Part shown: positions 1 to 20,300 of the stretch, in pieces
Layout: every line of letters begins with the position of its first letter
Position numbering within the stretch: the first letter of the stretch is position 1
From: Marisa cornuarietis
Lineage: Eukaryota; Mollusca; Gastropoda; Architaenioglossa; Ampullariidae
Direction of reading: 5' to 3'
DNA length: 64,000 nt
NCBI GenBank assembly: GCA_004794655.1
Contig: SMMW01000575.1
Location: 13,839,001 to 13,903,000, forward strand
Made by a program: the position numbers and the translations under genes
Notes under the pieces: model-generated
Seen by the model: the letters and a program-made list of their open reading frames with translations, nothing else
Database searches by the model: none
What the model was told of the DNA's origin: nothing

Positions 1-40
1 AACTACATGTCTTCCCCATCAAAGCAATCCCCCCTAGAAT

Positions 41-364
41 CTAATGCACGTTTCCATCCTTCTCTGCACTGCTCGATTCTTCTGTGATGCGCCTTAGCTC
101 CTTCGTTATGGCCATCTTGATGACCTTCACACCTTTAAAACGGCTCCCCTGGAGCTTGTGGGTGGGAGTGTGGGGGAAGTCACGTGGAGCAAGATCGGGT
201 GAATAGGGAGGTTGTTCCAGTACGGTGATGTTCTTCTCGGCCAGGAACTGTCGGATGCTCAGGGCGTTTTGAGCAGGTGCATCTTTGAAGGGGAAACTAT
301 GTGGTTTGTTGTTTGGGATTGAAATAAAGTGTTTGACACCAGTCGCATTACTTTTCAGACACAC
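41..364 (-). pseudogene. mariner-family transposase C-terminal fragment (degenerate)
   Basis: The minus-strand reading frame encodes the end of the DDE/D catalytic domain of a mariner (Tc1/mariner superfamily) transposase. Visible are DAPAQNALSIRQFLAEKNI, a decayed form of the usual 'DNAPAH' block with the second catalytic Asp, and PPYSPDLAPRDF, the hallmark block with the third catalytic Asp. It is followed by a KLQGSRFKGV stretch typical of the family. The N-terminal DNA-binding half is missing, the frame has no proper start, and the Asn/His of the second block are lost, so this is a dead copy. It lies upstream of the first DCLK exon seen here, probably in a DCLK intron and opposite to that gene. 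Confidence 0.8.
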
Positions 365-623
365 CTAGTATGTTCTTTCTACTCCCACTCCTAAATACTG
401 TACTGTCCCTGCTCCTACTACTGTTCCTACTTCTACTACGGCTCTGCTCCACCTACTTCTCTTCGCTGCTGCTGTATCTCCTGTATCTTTTGGTCACTTC
501 ATGTCAGCTTTGTCTGCCGTTTCTATTGTCACAAAGTACGGTAGATTTAAACATCATACACCGTCGTGCAAAAAAAACAACAACAAAAAAACAAAAACTG
601 AGTTGATTGTTCAACTGTTTCAG

Positions 624-7844
<7,221 letters not shown>

Positions 7845-9790
7845 AGAGCCGCCTGCTGTTACCAAGGGAACAGCCGTTTGCGGCTGTTACAACAAGGCAG
7901 AACCATGGTTTTCGTCTTCACAAACTGTTTGTACGAGGTTCTGTTAAGCATTTCGGAAGCAAAAGACTCGTCCCAGTCTGCGCTATTCCCTGTATGTGTG
8001 TGCAAACCAGCAATACGAGACGTTTGAAATTGCCGTTTCGTTCATATGGGCCTTGGTTAATTGTTAATTTTGTGAAACAATGCGTGCGTGCCCGTACTGC
8101 GCACGCACGAGAGAGCGAGCGAGCTGAGAGAGTGTGTTTTTTATCTGAAAAATGTCCTGGTAGCAGGTATAACTGCTTCCTTTGCCGAAAACGACGGCAG
8201 CTGACTTCACGACATCAAATGGCTGGCCCATTTAAGACTTGTTCTTTTGTCTGATTTTCGTGTGGTGGTCACATTTTCCTTGGAGGTGTGCGATTTTTTT
8301 TTTCATTTTTCTAAAATTAACCTATCTCCAGGATTGATGATGCGGAACAGTTACTCATTCATGCTCATCTCAACATGTAGTAACTCTACTCAACATGTAT
8401 TCATGTATATTATATATGTATATGCACTACAAGTTTATTAAGTGTAACTGTAACCTGTTGTCATGGGAAATTTTTGCCTTTTACACAACCAAAGATAATG
8501 TTAATAATGAAATGTTTACAAGAAACACTGAACAGTAGCTCAGCTTAAAAAAAACCCCAACAAGTTCTTCATATTCACTACCAGTTCATTGTTTAGCTCT
8601 GGGCTTAAATTTAGTCAAAGGTAGCATTTTTTTTCTCCTTTTAAATACATCACTGCGTAATAATTTTTCATGTAGCCATTATTTAAAACTTAAAAGGATT
8701 ATTAAAAGGATTATGACCAATTGCACCTTGGATATATATATATATATATCACTGGGAACTTTCTTTAAGAGCAATTGTGTATAGTAAAAGAACCATGAAA
8801 CATGCTTTCATTACTCGCGTTTTCTTTAAAGACCGTACTTTTCTCAAGGCCAGCTTTTTGTCATGGCGGTCACCATCTCCTATCCCATCTTGCATTTCCG
8901 TCCCTAACCCCGTAAAGGTTCAGGTACCCCAGTTAGCAGCTATGTCAACTAGGAGTCTGGCATCAAAAAGGATAGTGTGCAAGCCTTTGGTCACGGTCAC
9001 GTGCTCCACCAACTCCGCTATCCACTTCCCTTCTAAAATAAACAATGCACACGAACCTAGGCTGTGCTGCTTAGGACATGACAACTATGTAAACTGCAAG
9101 GTTGACTATCAGAATGGAACCATGTAACCTTAGGACAGAAAATGTATCGCCTCCCATCGTTCTATGGGAGATAATTCATCACTAGCTGATCAAAGCTATG
9201 TAAAGAAAGTAGCACACAAAACAAAATCCACAGAAATGCGTCTTCCGCGGCCAGCTGTCAATTCTTTGAATATTTCTGTACGTAAGTTGTCTTTTGGCTG
9301 ATGAGAATGCTTTACATATGCAATAGTGATGTACTGATCAATTATTTGATGTTTTGTATTGTTTCATCACTATTTAAAAGTCATGACATTTACAGCTCTG
9401 ATATTATGAAGACATTGTGATGGTGATCTAGTCTTTTGTTCTATCATCCACAGTCTTCTCGTTGTCTTTTTACCTATGTGATGTTAATAATAACCATGTG
9501 GCAATCTGAAATACTGTCAAGGTTTCCTAAGACGGTTCTTTAAAGTTCTGTTTATGTTTTACACCCAGTGTCTTGACATGTTCACATTATGTAAAATTCG
9601 TCTGCTTAAAGCCACAACCATACACCACCAAATAACCCATTTGAGTAAACCTAACAAACAAGTTTTAAATTCCCTCACACAATTTTGATCCACTAATTAT
9701 AATTTAGAAATTTGTGTTCAGTTACTGAAATATTTTTGTAGAATGGTTTCAATTAATATTCTATGGCAGTAATGACTGTTTACACAACTA

Positions 9791-9995
9791 CAATGGAACC
9801 TCAATTTATCTGGTTTAACGACCACCGCCCGTGATCCAGATACAATGAAAACTTAAGCTGTGACACGTAGTGTACATTCCAGTAGTCGGAATTATTCTTG
9901 TCTGCCTTGTGATGTCTAGCAGTTTTTGTTTTTTAAATGTGATCCTGAATAATTGTATGCACGGTTAATTAAACCAGATAATCGAGGTTCTACTA
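9791..9995. mobile_element. Tigger/pogo-like non-autonomous element (about 205 bp)
   Basis: The ends are inverted repeats: left caatggaacctcaatttatc, right ending gataatcgaggttctacta. They match the general CAGTGGAACCTCGATTATCC end of Tigger (Tc1/mariner-pogo) elements. TA precedes the left end; the right flank is CA rather than TA, so the target duplication is imperfect. There is no coding capacity. Confidence 0.65.
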
Positions 9996-10549
9996 CATTT
10001 TCAGTCCTGCCTGGGCACAGTGCAGCTAAAGTAGGGTATGATTGCTAGCTTTCCTGCACTTCAGTTATACTGGGAGGATCCACTTCCTGACAGGCTAACC
10101 TTTAGTAGGGAAATGCTGCATGTAGTCACTTATGTCATCCTCTGAGAATAGAATTCCTGTAGCTGTTATGCAGTTATCACAAGATAAAATGTGCTCACTA
10201 TTTATGTAATGTAAATTGTGAAATTCATCAGTACACGTGTAAGACTTTAAAAATTAGTGAAGAATACAATGATTAAAACACTGGAAAATATAGTTGTGGC
10301 TTTAAAGGGACAAACTTTATGTATCTGTAATCTCTTCTGATAAAACTTCTGGCTGTGGTTGTGTTATATTTGCAATTGCATGTGTGAATGTGCTGAAACA
10401 CCTTGAACGTTCAGTTGCGATAGTGTAGCAACTTTAACTTGTTTACATAATTCATTATTTCACTGCTTTTGTTATTAAAACACAGTCTAGCATGTATCAT
10501 CAACAACGCTGCATATTTCTAAAACACACATCCCACACACAAAGACGTT

Positions 10550-10555
10550 AATAAA
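10550..10555 (+). terminator. candidate poly(A) signal AATAAA for DCLK
   Basis: AATAAA in an AT-rich context, followed within 30 bp by a TG-rich stretch (ttgtgagagttt). It is the last clear plus-strand signal before the convergent PAICS gene. Other weaker signals lie upstream, so alternative ends are possible. Confidence 0.4.
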
Positions 10556-10560
10556 ACAAG

Positions 10561-11329
10561 TCTTTTCACACCAATTGTGAGAGTTTACTTTCTTTTTCAA
10601 ACACAAGGAAAATATAGATTTACATACAAGTAATGAGACTTCTCCAGGTGCTCATGTGACATGCTCATTCAGTTATGTCTCTAAATCAACTGCCACCACT
10701 TTCTCCACAAATTGCAGAAAGCATTTCTCAGCCATTAGGCCAGTGTAATCTCACTGACATTTACTGTACATTCTGTTGTCCTATTTGGACCTTGAAAAGA
10801 ACACAATGATCAGCTATATTCAGTGCTGCATGCTGCTGGCACTAAAACTCAAAAAAGATGGTTTATCCTGTGATAGTCATGAGGGTGGGGAAAATGAAGA
10901 CCAAATGGAATGGTTGTTCAGCATGAAACATCTCAGCACAACACTTCTCCAAATATAACAAAAATATTTGCTTTTATGGAGCGCTTGGAACAAAAGTTAT
11001 GAATGCTCAGATCTAAAGGTGTAAATACCAGCAGGATTATTCAATGAATAAAAAAATTACTTTTTACCATGCTAGCATTGCATGTGCAATCCACATATCA
11101 TTTTCAGGTACAGGTGAGGTAGCAAAAAGAAGCAAAATTTCTACTAATTTCAGAATGGCCATCACAGTTAGAAAAAAATGGTAGCCTGGGATCTGCCTTA
11201 GTTAAGAAATACCAAGTAAAAATGAATATGAACATTGCAAAACCCGGTTTACCTCATTTTGTGTGAGAAGACATTATGGTAAGCAGTAAAATGCTTCTAT
11301 CATGTTGAACAACATTTGACTGAAGACAC
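10561..11329. other. gap between convergent DCLK and PAICS 3' ends
   Basis: AT-rich DNA between the two converging genes. It should include the PAICS 3' UTR. I saw no canonical minus-strand AATAAA in it and no coding exon. Confidence 0.5.
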
Positions 11330-14300
11330 CTAGTCTTTACGAACTTTCTTGTCCGCTGTTTTGAGATTAATCCATGTATTAAGTTGCACTGATCGCAATT
11401 TACTCCAGATCACATGATCTGAGAGGCCCAGAATCTGGGCTGCGTTTAAGGCTGCTGCCTCCGCAGAAAGAACAGTACCACAGCCAAGCCCTGGAACCCA
11501 TAAGCAAGATAATGGTATGCAACAAATCACTAAAGCACAAATGACAGACACCTTTTTAAAGTACAACTTTAAAATCAACTAGGTATTTTAATTTAATTTT
11601 GAAAATTTACACCTCCTCCAACTGACAAAAACAACCATGAAAGAAATATCCCACATTTATTAATGTGCCTTGGACATAATGTATTAGGTTAAACAAAAGG
11701 AAGAATTAATAGTCATTGAAAGCTGGAGTTTTGCTGCTCTGAGCATCATGTGATTTATTGTCTGAAATCAGTATCTCTAAAATTCTGAGAACTAATTCTC
11801 TGTAAAGAACTTAATCCTGACACTTAAAAATGGTGAAGGTAAAAAATAACCAATAAGCAAATCACCTGCACTTATGGACAGTTGCAGTTGAACTTGCATC
11901 TTCTTCCAAAATGCAGAACAAAGTTTTTTATTTCATTTGAAAAGTGCTGGAACATTTTCCATGTTACTAAAGATGCTACTCACCAGAAGGCAAATGCAGT
12001 GATGACCATACATCTTGAGCAGCCCAGTCAGATGATAAAGGTGGGCAGTTGATCACTGGCCATGCAGCATTACCAGACAAAACTGGACCCAGCCCATTGC
12101 TTCGACCAGCAACAGCAACAAACACGGTTGGAATTCCCTCCCCTGTAATATAAATGTATCCATGACTACATTTGTTTATCAAATTAAACTTTTTTTACAC
12201 ACATAAACACCAATAAACAACTGCATCCCTCCAGCCACTGATAAACTACTAGTAATGATGAAATATCAACTTAAATATGTTTGGGTCAGTACACACAGGA
12301 AGTCATCTGCTCAGTGTTAACAAAACCTATTTTCAGGATATAGCAGAGTGGATTATAATGAATACATAACCAACATATTTGGAAAATTTTACAGAAAAAA
12401 AGTAAATAAACAAAACACTTCATGACCATTTAAATTTAGACGAAGAGTACTGGATCCCCTTAGACACCCCACAAGATCTGATGAAAAGCGCTACTTGCCT
12501 TCATATTCTGCAAGTATGTTCAGTGCTTCATCAGTAGCTTTATGTGCTGAACAGACACGCATTTCGCAAGGCACTCCAAACTGCTTGCAGGCTGCACAAA
12601 TCTTTTCACAGTGCCCTGTATCTGTAGGTGAGCCCATGATGACCACAACACGTGCATGGGGTTTGGGTGACAACAACTGAAATCACAAACCAAATCGGAA
12701 ACCATCAGCAAATGCTAAACACTTATTGTCACTTAGAATACTTGTACAAATTCTAATGCACATTTCATGAAGCAGCGGCTCTACACTGACCTTTACATGT
12801 AAGATGGACCTCAGTAAATCTTAATTATACTTCTCTTTCTTTTTTTTTAACAATCTCTGACGTGGTTCAAGTACATTTCCAAAAGAGTAGCAATGTTTGA
12901 CCATGACCTGAACAGTATCTAGGATGTTTATTATTGTTAACAGTTAATGTTATATTTTCATACAAGCCACAATCAAGATGCAGTACTTGGTTTGACAGAC
13001 TAAACTAAACAAAGGTTAAACTAAAATCTAAAATCCATTCCCATAAAAAAGATCAATAGTATATATATAAAAAAACAAGAGCATCCATATACCACATATG
13101 TGCTTAATTACCGAAACTTACTGGTACACGTTCTGCCACCCAGGCAAAATTTCTTTTGACTGTCTCCAGTGCCTCAGGTGTAACCTCCTTTAGTTCCCGA
13201 TAAACCTGTTTATCCTTCATGAGCCGGCGATCGCCAGCAGGCCATAATCGCCACGAGTCGCTGTCAATGACATCAGCCAAGACCAGTTCCCCTATGTACA
13301 AATTTTACACACTGTAATAACCAAATTTTGACTAAAACTAAGGACACATCAAAATAAGTTTTCACAAGATAAAATGACACGTATTCTAAAGATCCATGCT
13401 TAATTCTTTTCATAAAATAAAAGGGAATGCAAAGTCCAGTGAGTCATGCTTATTCTTTTCCTTTTGTAGAAAAGTTTGAAGGTGGATATCAGTGAAGTAG
13501 AAAAGAGGCTGACTGAATACAGCAGTACAGATTTTCTACCAAATATCAATTAACATTTGTTAAAAAGGGAAAATAAAAACTCTTCTATTGCCTGATCTAA
13601 TGCTACAATATAAATCCCAAGCAAGCAACAAAATTCCGTTAAATAAGCTAAAAAGTTTTCTTCTAAGAACTAACTTTCCTACTGAACATCTGTAATAGCA
13701 ATGTCAAAACATTGTGATCAAGCTTCCCATGATGTTTTGGTAGCATACACCAACAGTGAATACTCACCAGTGTCTGTCTGCACACCAAACTCAATCTTCA
13801 TGTCAACTAAGCTGCAGTCAACAGAGGCCCATGATTTCTCCAGAATCTCAAAAATGGCAACTGTTGACTTTGCCAGTATTTCATATTCATCAGGACCAAT
13901 GGTGACGCCTCCTACATTCAGCTTTGCTTCAATCAGCTGCTCCCTTGACCACTGAGGGTCATGGTTTGCATCATCCTGTTCAGAGATTTCACATCTTCTT
14001 AATAGGTAACACATCTTTCTATTTTAATGGTTTAAAACAAAATTGCATGCCTTTTGTGTGAGTGGGTGTTCATCTTATTAATTAAATCCTTTATGACATC
14101 CCTATTATAAGAGGGAAAGAAACAGTTACAAATAAAACTGCATTTTATGTTCTTTTCCCTCAAATATGTCTCAACGTTTTCCTAGCATTTCACATCTCCA
14201 GATGTGAACTTGTTCACAACCAGTGCCTGTTTCACACACTTTAATGCGATAGGGTAGTGTCACAAAACACATCGCTCTGTGCATAAATAAATAAAGGAGG

Positions 14301-17300
14301 GGGTGGCATTGGTGTTAAACGCAGAGCCAGCAACTAAGGCTATATCACGGCAAGGCACCCACCCCTGTAAAGTTGTAAACACATGCCACATGCAGAGAAA
14401 TAACAGCATGCCCGAGACAAAGGCTGAACACAGAACAGCCAACCTTCACCAATTTAGTCACAAGCACTAACTGTTGCGCCACTGGACCCTTACAGAGCTA
14501 AAATAGTCAAATAACCAGGTATTTTGTTATATTTGAAGGTAGGGAATGAGTCAGTTGATCAAGCATTTTATTCAACGTGGTTGTCAGTTACCTGGATACA
14601 GAATTGTACTCCAGTAGCCAAAAGTGACACGAAAATAGCAAAAGCTAAACTCTAATGCATCATCTAATAAAATACTTCATTGTTTGGCACTTCATGTTTG
14701 TATAGGTTGTCCAAATATTTTTTAAAATTTTTGCCTCCTAACCTACTTTCATGACAGGAGCTCTCCACTTCATATCATTACCATATTTCATTTGAAGACA
14801 AAAGCTATATTTCTTGCAAATCATATTACTCAAATGTTTAAAATATGCTTTTTTAAATGAAGTGTCAATGACAGTTGTCTTTATTGTAGGTTAATAGGTG
14901 TAAATATTTTAAAATATTGTACTTTGTGCCACCATTATAGTTCTAAGCGATAAACCGCTATGCTTTTTTTACATATCCCTGATGACACTGAGACTGCCAG
15001 TTTGTGTGCAAGGTTGCATGACACACGTGATGCAATAGCTTTTATTCACAGGTGTCATAGGTGAAATAAAGAACACAAGTCAAATTTCACCTGGGCCTGG
15101 GTTCATGTCTTGGGACACACCAGTCATTTAAATTTACAAGAATACTGGACAATTGAGAAAACTTGCCTTGAAGAAAGTTTCCAGTTTAGGAGGGCAAAAA
15201 CGGTAGCCTTCTCGTACTCCAGGGTTTCTCTTTAAAAAGGACCCTGTGGCTATTCGCCGTGTAACCCACTCAATGGGAATCATCTCACATCGGTGGGCAA
15301 TGAAGGATGTATCTGAATGGCGCTTGACAAAGTGTGTTTTAATCCCTGTAACAAAAAGTGATGGCAAGACTGCAAAGTGTAAAAACACTTTCATATAAAA
15401 TTTCAAATTCTCGCCATAAGTCTCAGCTGAATGCCATACTGTGTACAGCATCCACTTTCCATTTCACTTTTCTGTTTGTTACAAACATTAAAAGTAATTG
15501 CACAAATTTCCTTTAATAGCTAATGTCACCACAATGACATCGTTTGACTCACCAGCATTATTAAGAAGTTCAAAAATGGCGCTGGTGGTGGCAGTGGAAA
15601 TGGCAGCTTTGCCCTCAAGGTCATGTGCCTTTGCTCCATCCCCTGCAGTGATTCGATCTTTTGACTGCAGCAGCACCTGACCAGGTGACTCAGTAAGCTC
15701 ATATACTATTTTCGTCTTGCCCTCAATGAGCACGCGACCTAACTTAATGTCTGTAAAATTTACAAAAACAGTGTAAAATGAAATTTGAATTAGAAACAGC
15801 AACAAATTCGGTCAACGTGCCATCATACTGATACCTTTGTTATTTGATGGTGACAACTAATGACCAGAATTACGTGCCCCCACCCCCTAAAATTTCATGT
15901 GCAAAACAAATATTTAAACTATTGAACTTTTGTTTTCTTACAACTCATTAAATATGCCTTTACAAATATACACGGGATCACACTGTCGAAACAACAAAAA
16001 CAGTAAATTTATCCCTCAGTATTGCAAATTTATCAGTAAATACCTGTTATTTAATCATCAAAAATTATGATAGTCTCTTAGGCAGTATAGCCATGTTTAT
16101 TTGTTTGATATGGGCTTTAAGAAAAGGTGAATGGTGTTATTTTTGCTTACAAGAAGACGCTTTCTGTGCGTTGAGCTTCTCACATAAAGTAAAAGACCAG
16201 GTCATTTCAAGACCATGAGCACCTTGTTGACAAGAATGAACGTAAAACGGGAAAGAAAGAAACTAAAACCAATTGCAAAAACTGATGGCTCAAATAAGAA
16301 CCCATCATTTTTCTCACCTCTTGGCATTTGTAATTGCAGGCAGAGATAAACTGGAAAGCTTATGTTCGACAGGTGACAAGTTTTATTTTACAAACCGTTC
16401 TCTATTTTGTAAGCAGCTACCAGGCCCATGAACAATGTATGGAGACATGAGAAGATTTGATCTGCCAATGCTGACAGTGCGACGACACCATAGCAACCAT
16501 GCATGCCTGCGCCTCTTACATAGCTTGAATCGCTTACATGTGCACAAAAAGTGGGCAGGTTACTTTATATTATCGATTAGCAAGCGGTTTCCTAGGAGTG
16601 AGACAAACTTGTTTTCCACCATATCGACGATTGCACAGCATCTTACACCGGTACCTTCTCGAAGCGGAAGTAAAAATTGAGTGAAAGTTGATTACTGGAG
16701 GAGTTTAGGGTGAATAGATGCGAAGCCCCCACCACTTTCTTTATGTGGGCAATTGAAGCAAGCTTGAGCGCACCTAGCTGCATGGTGAGGTCTGAACTCG
16801 TCAATCAAACCAATGCCTTATGACGTCGCTACCTCTCTATAATTATACTCGCGATCCTCTAGCCTACAAAACTTTGTCAATTTCTTTTTAAACATCTCCT
16901 TATCGTCGAAAGTCATCTGTGTCACCCCGCGTGAACACTTACCGACCTACCATTGGCGCATTGTTTTCAATACATTTTGGGGGCTGTATGTACTGTATTC
17001 CTCATGCGTGTAAGGGACATCTGCAAGTACAATAATAAACCAACGCAGATAATGAAAAAGTAGGTAAGCGCGAACGCGAAAACAACTATGATGAAATGCT
17101 GACCAAACTGATCAACAAGAAATCTACAGGTGCTACACCTGTTTTTTTTTTTTTTGCGAATTATTATTCGACCAAGAAAACCTCTTCGTAAACATGGACC
17201 TGATGACGCAATCGTGAAGGTATTCATAGGGCGCAGGACACAAAACTGCGTACGTATGGCCCTTTTTTTTTCTTCTCTAATGTCTGTTGATCTTGTAACC

Positions 17301-20300
17301 CTTTTTTTTTATCGGGGGCGCTTACTTCACATAATTAAGTTTTATTCACTGTTCAAGTTTAACCGATTCAAGCACCAAACTCATTGAACTGTGACGTCAC
17401 CGCAAAAAAAAATTATTGAACAGGCACAGATTGCACGGTACCTCAGGTCTAACACTGAACCCTCAAACTGGCGTTGCGCGTGCCGGCCTCACTGAACAGG
17501 TTTGTCTCAGCTCACTCATGTACACATTAACACGCGCAGTCACTGCCCGAGAAACACAACTTTATAAAGCAAATAATTATTACAACCATCTTTAAATAGA
17601 GGTGGCATGAAGCCGTTCAGGCCCCAGTCCTGAATGTGTCAAGGCTGAAACCCCACACTCAAAATATTTGCTAGTCAAGTACCAACGTTTTTTTTTCAAT
17701 AATTAAAAAAAAAAATTAGTCCAAACTTCCCACACAAAGTATCTGAACGAAGAAAGGAAACCTTTAATTCATTAACATAAAAACTAGAGAACGAAAAAAA
17801 AGTTCATACTGAAATTACTATTTCAATCCTAAAAGAGCTACAAAGGTAACAATAAACAGTCAATACTGCTATTGGTGAATGCACTCTAAATTTAAGCACA
17901 ATACTTCACAGAAACCTTTAAAAGTGCAATAGTAATTTACTGGCAAGTATTCGAGACAGTCCCTTCAGTCCATAACCTTTAATATGATTAACTAATACAA
18001 GCCAGCAATCATGCCTGGACCACAAAATTATCACAGATGGATGTCACTAAACCGCACTCGCTCACAACACCTGTGCATTCTTTCAACATTTTGGCTGTTG
18101 TGACATTTGTTTCCAAACTGGACAATATAAAAACACACCATTCTACAGTATTCAACTCCCATCTATGTGTAAAACACATGTTAAATACACACCAAATAGT
18201 GTCAAAACTCATGTGAACAGGTGAAAAGATAAACACAGCTGATGGGGACAAAACACAAATGACAGAAATAACAAAACCAAATTTCAGCCCTCGCATGGGT
18301 GAATCAAAAAAACACAGACAGTCCAGCGAATTTGGAAGCAATTATATCGAAGAAACATTTAGACATCCTTTGTTTCCTTTGATCTACAATCACTGCAAAC
18401 TTATGAGAATAGTGGTCAGGTCCATGGCCTGACCATGCTTCTTTTCAACCAATAATTGTTGGCCTGAACATCTTTTGCATTTAGGCTTTACTTACAGTAT
18501 TGCATAGGAGACGGACTAACACAGAAGCTAACTAGGACACTGGCTCAAAATTTCTATCCTGAAGATATGAGTGGAGTCTGAAGCAAAGTGGTAAAGTGTG
18601 GATAAAATATACTGAGATACATGTAGATTCAGCATGCTGAAGAGTGTTCAAAGACAGTGGGGTGAAGACCTCGGGGAATTCACATAGACAAAATGAGGCG
18701 CCTATTGGACTGAAAGGATCCTCTCACGCAGGAACTTATGTGCACTCTGGGGTCACTGAAAGTGATATCACCTCATGAAAGCAGAGATCCAGCACAAGAC
18801 CTAGCAACAACTGGGACACAATCTTGTCTGATCAGACCAGAGGTGAATGTGAAAACCCATTTTTTTCTTAAAGACATGTAGGTAAATGACTTTTGAGGTT
18901 ATGCATCTGGGTCCTATGCAGTCCTGCCAATGGGAAGAAAGTGTAACTTGGATGTTATAATTTACACTCAACCCTCATGAGACTTCATCAAGCTAAGAGT
19001 GACATATTTTCCCATTATTAATAATCAAATTTTTACATGATGAAAATGAGTGGGTACACTCTTAACACAAACTTTCATCATTGTGTATAGAGAGAACACA
19101 ACAGCATACAGCAGATACAGTTGGCCTTAGGAGAAGAACACATTGGCAGGCCTGATGAGAGGGAGGGACAGGGGGGTCTGGTGTACCCGAGCCCGTGGCT
19201 GTAAAGGGGGCCCAGCCTTGGTCAGTGGATTTTTTCCCTTCTTCTCTTTTCCTTTTAAAGAAAGGTCTGAGGAGAGAGCATCCAAGCATTACACATGCAG
19301 ACGCTGAGTTTTTAGTATACAATTTCGGGGCCTAAGATAGGCGGCCTGTGGTGAGAAGTGTAGCCAGCAGTATCATATTCTTGTTGGACAAGCTGGAGGC
19401 AGAAGGCCGCTGGACACTGAAGATTTCATCGCATGTGAACCGTCTAGAAGAACGTTCGTACATTGAGATTGCTGGTCTTATGTGCCACTACGTAGGGGTG
19501 GGGGGGAGGGGCTGAATTAACAATGAAGAGGCAGGTATGTTACGGATGTGTGGCCACTCAGCGAACCGAGAGGATGGGAGAATCTTTCTTATCGTGCGCT
19601 AGTTGTCTTCAAGGAAGGTGTCATATATGGTGCTGTATATCGAGTTTTGTGGTGGCTGCGACATTTGTTTTTCAAATGATCACATGCTTATAATTGAATG
19701 TTGTTTTTAAGGAGCTTCATGTAACATATATTTGTTTCAGGATGAAGAAGGGAGGACAAGAAAAGTTTACAGATGTGTTGTGACATAAGAGTTAGTTTGT
19801 CTATGTTTTCATTATATTGCTCCTTGTGTCTTGACACCCACAATCAAGGTAGAGGCAAATCATGTTGGCCCTGGTTTTAGGTTAGAGGCCACTGACTAAG
19901 ATGACAGCAACTTCCACCCATTTCGGCCATGGGCAGGAATACAATGTTGCTGCCCACACATGAGGGAGGGGGGGTGATAGTTTTTGGAAGACTCCACGGG
20001 ATGGAATTTCATGGGAATTAAATGGTCAGGGTTGGGAGCAATTGGAGGTGTAGAGTGACATTTTTATGAGATAGAAGAGTCAGCAGTAAAGTCGCCTGTG
20101 TTTGACCAGGACACTTAATATTTCCCTTCCTTTCGGTCAGAGTCCATGGACCAAAGAAAGCTTGGACATTTGGACCTTACAGAAAGCTATACACACTTAG
20201 TGTTAACATCGTTTCACACCACTCTCCTGGCTGTTGCACGCTGTCTTCTATACTCGAAAAGGCGAGAGACGCTGCACTTTGTTTGTTTGGTGAGTGTACA

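Larger units (their letters stand above)
7845..10560 (+). other. DCLK 3' UTR and downstream DNA
   Basis: No coding exon was recognised from the DCLK stop to the poly(A) signal at 10550. The stretch is AT-rich and contains a Tigger-like element at 9791-9995 and a short GC-rich self-complementary segment near 8085-8112 (cgtgcgtgc... gcgcacgcacg). An open frame at 8777-9127 has no family similarity that I can see. Long 3' UTRs are usual for DCLK genes, so most of this may be transcribed, but where the transcript really ends is inferred. Confidence 0.5.

Noticed and set aside
16930..16990. possible alternative PAICS first exon (CCAAT-like motif and gtaagt donor on the minus strand)
   Set aside because: No ATG in a phase that fits exon 2; the ATGTCCG exon at 21696-21702 fits phase and protein alignment.
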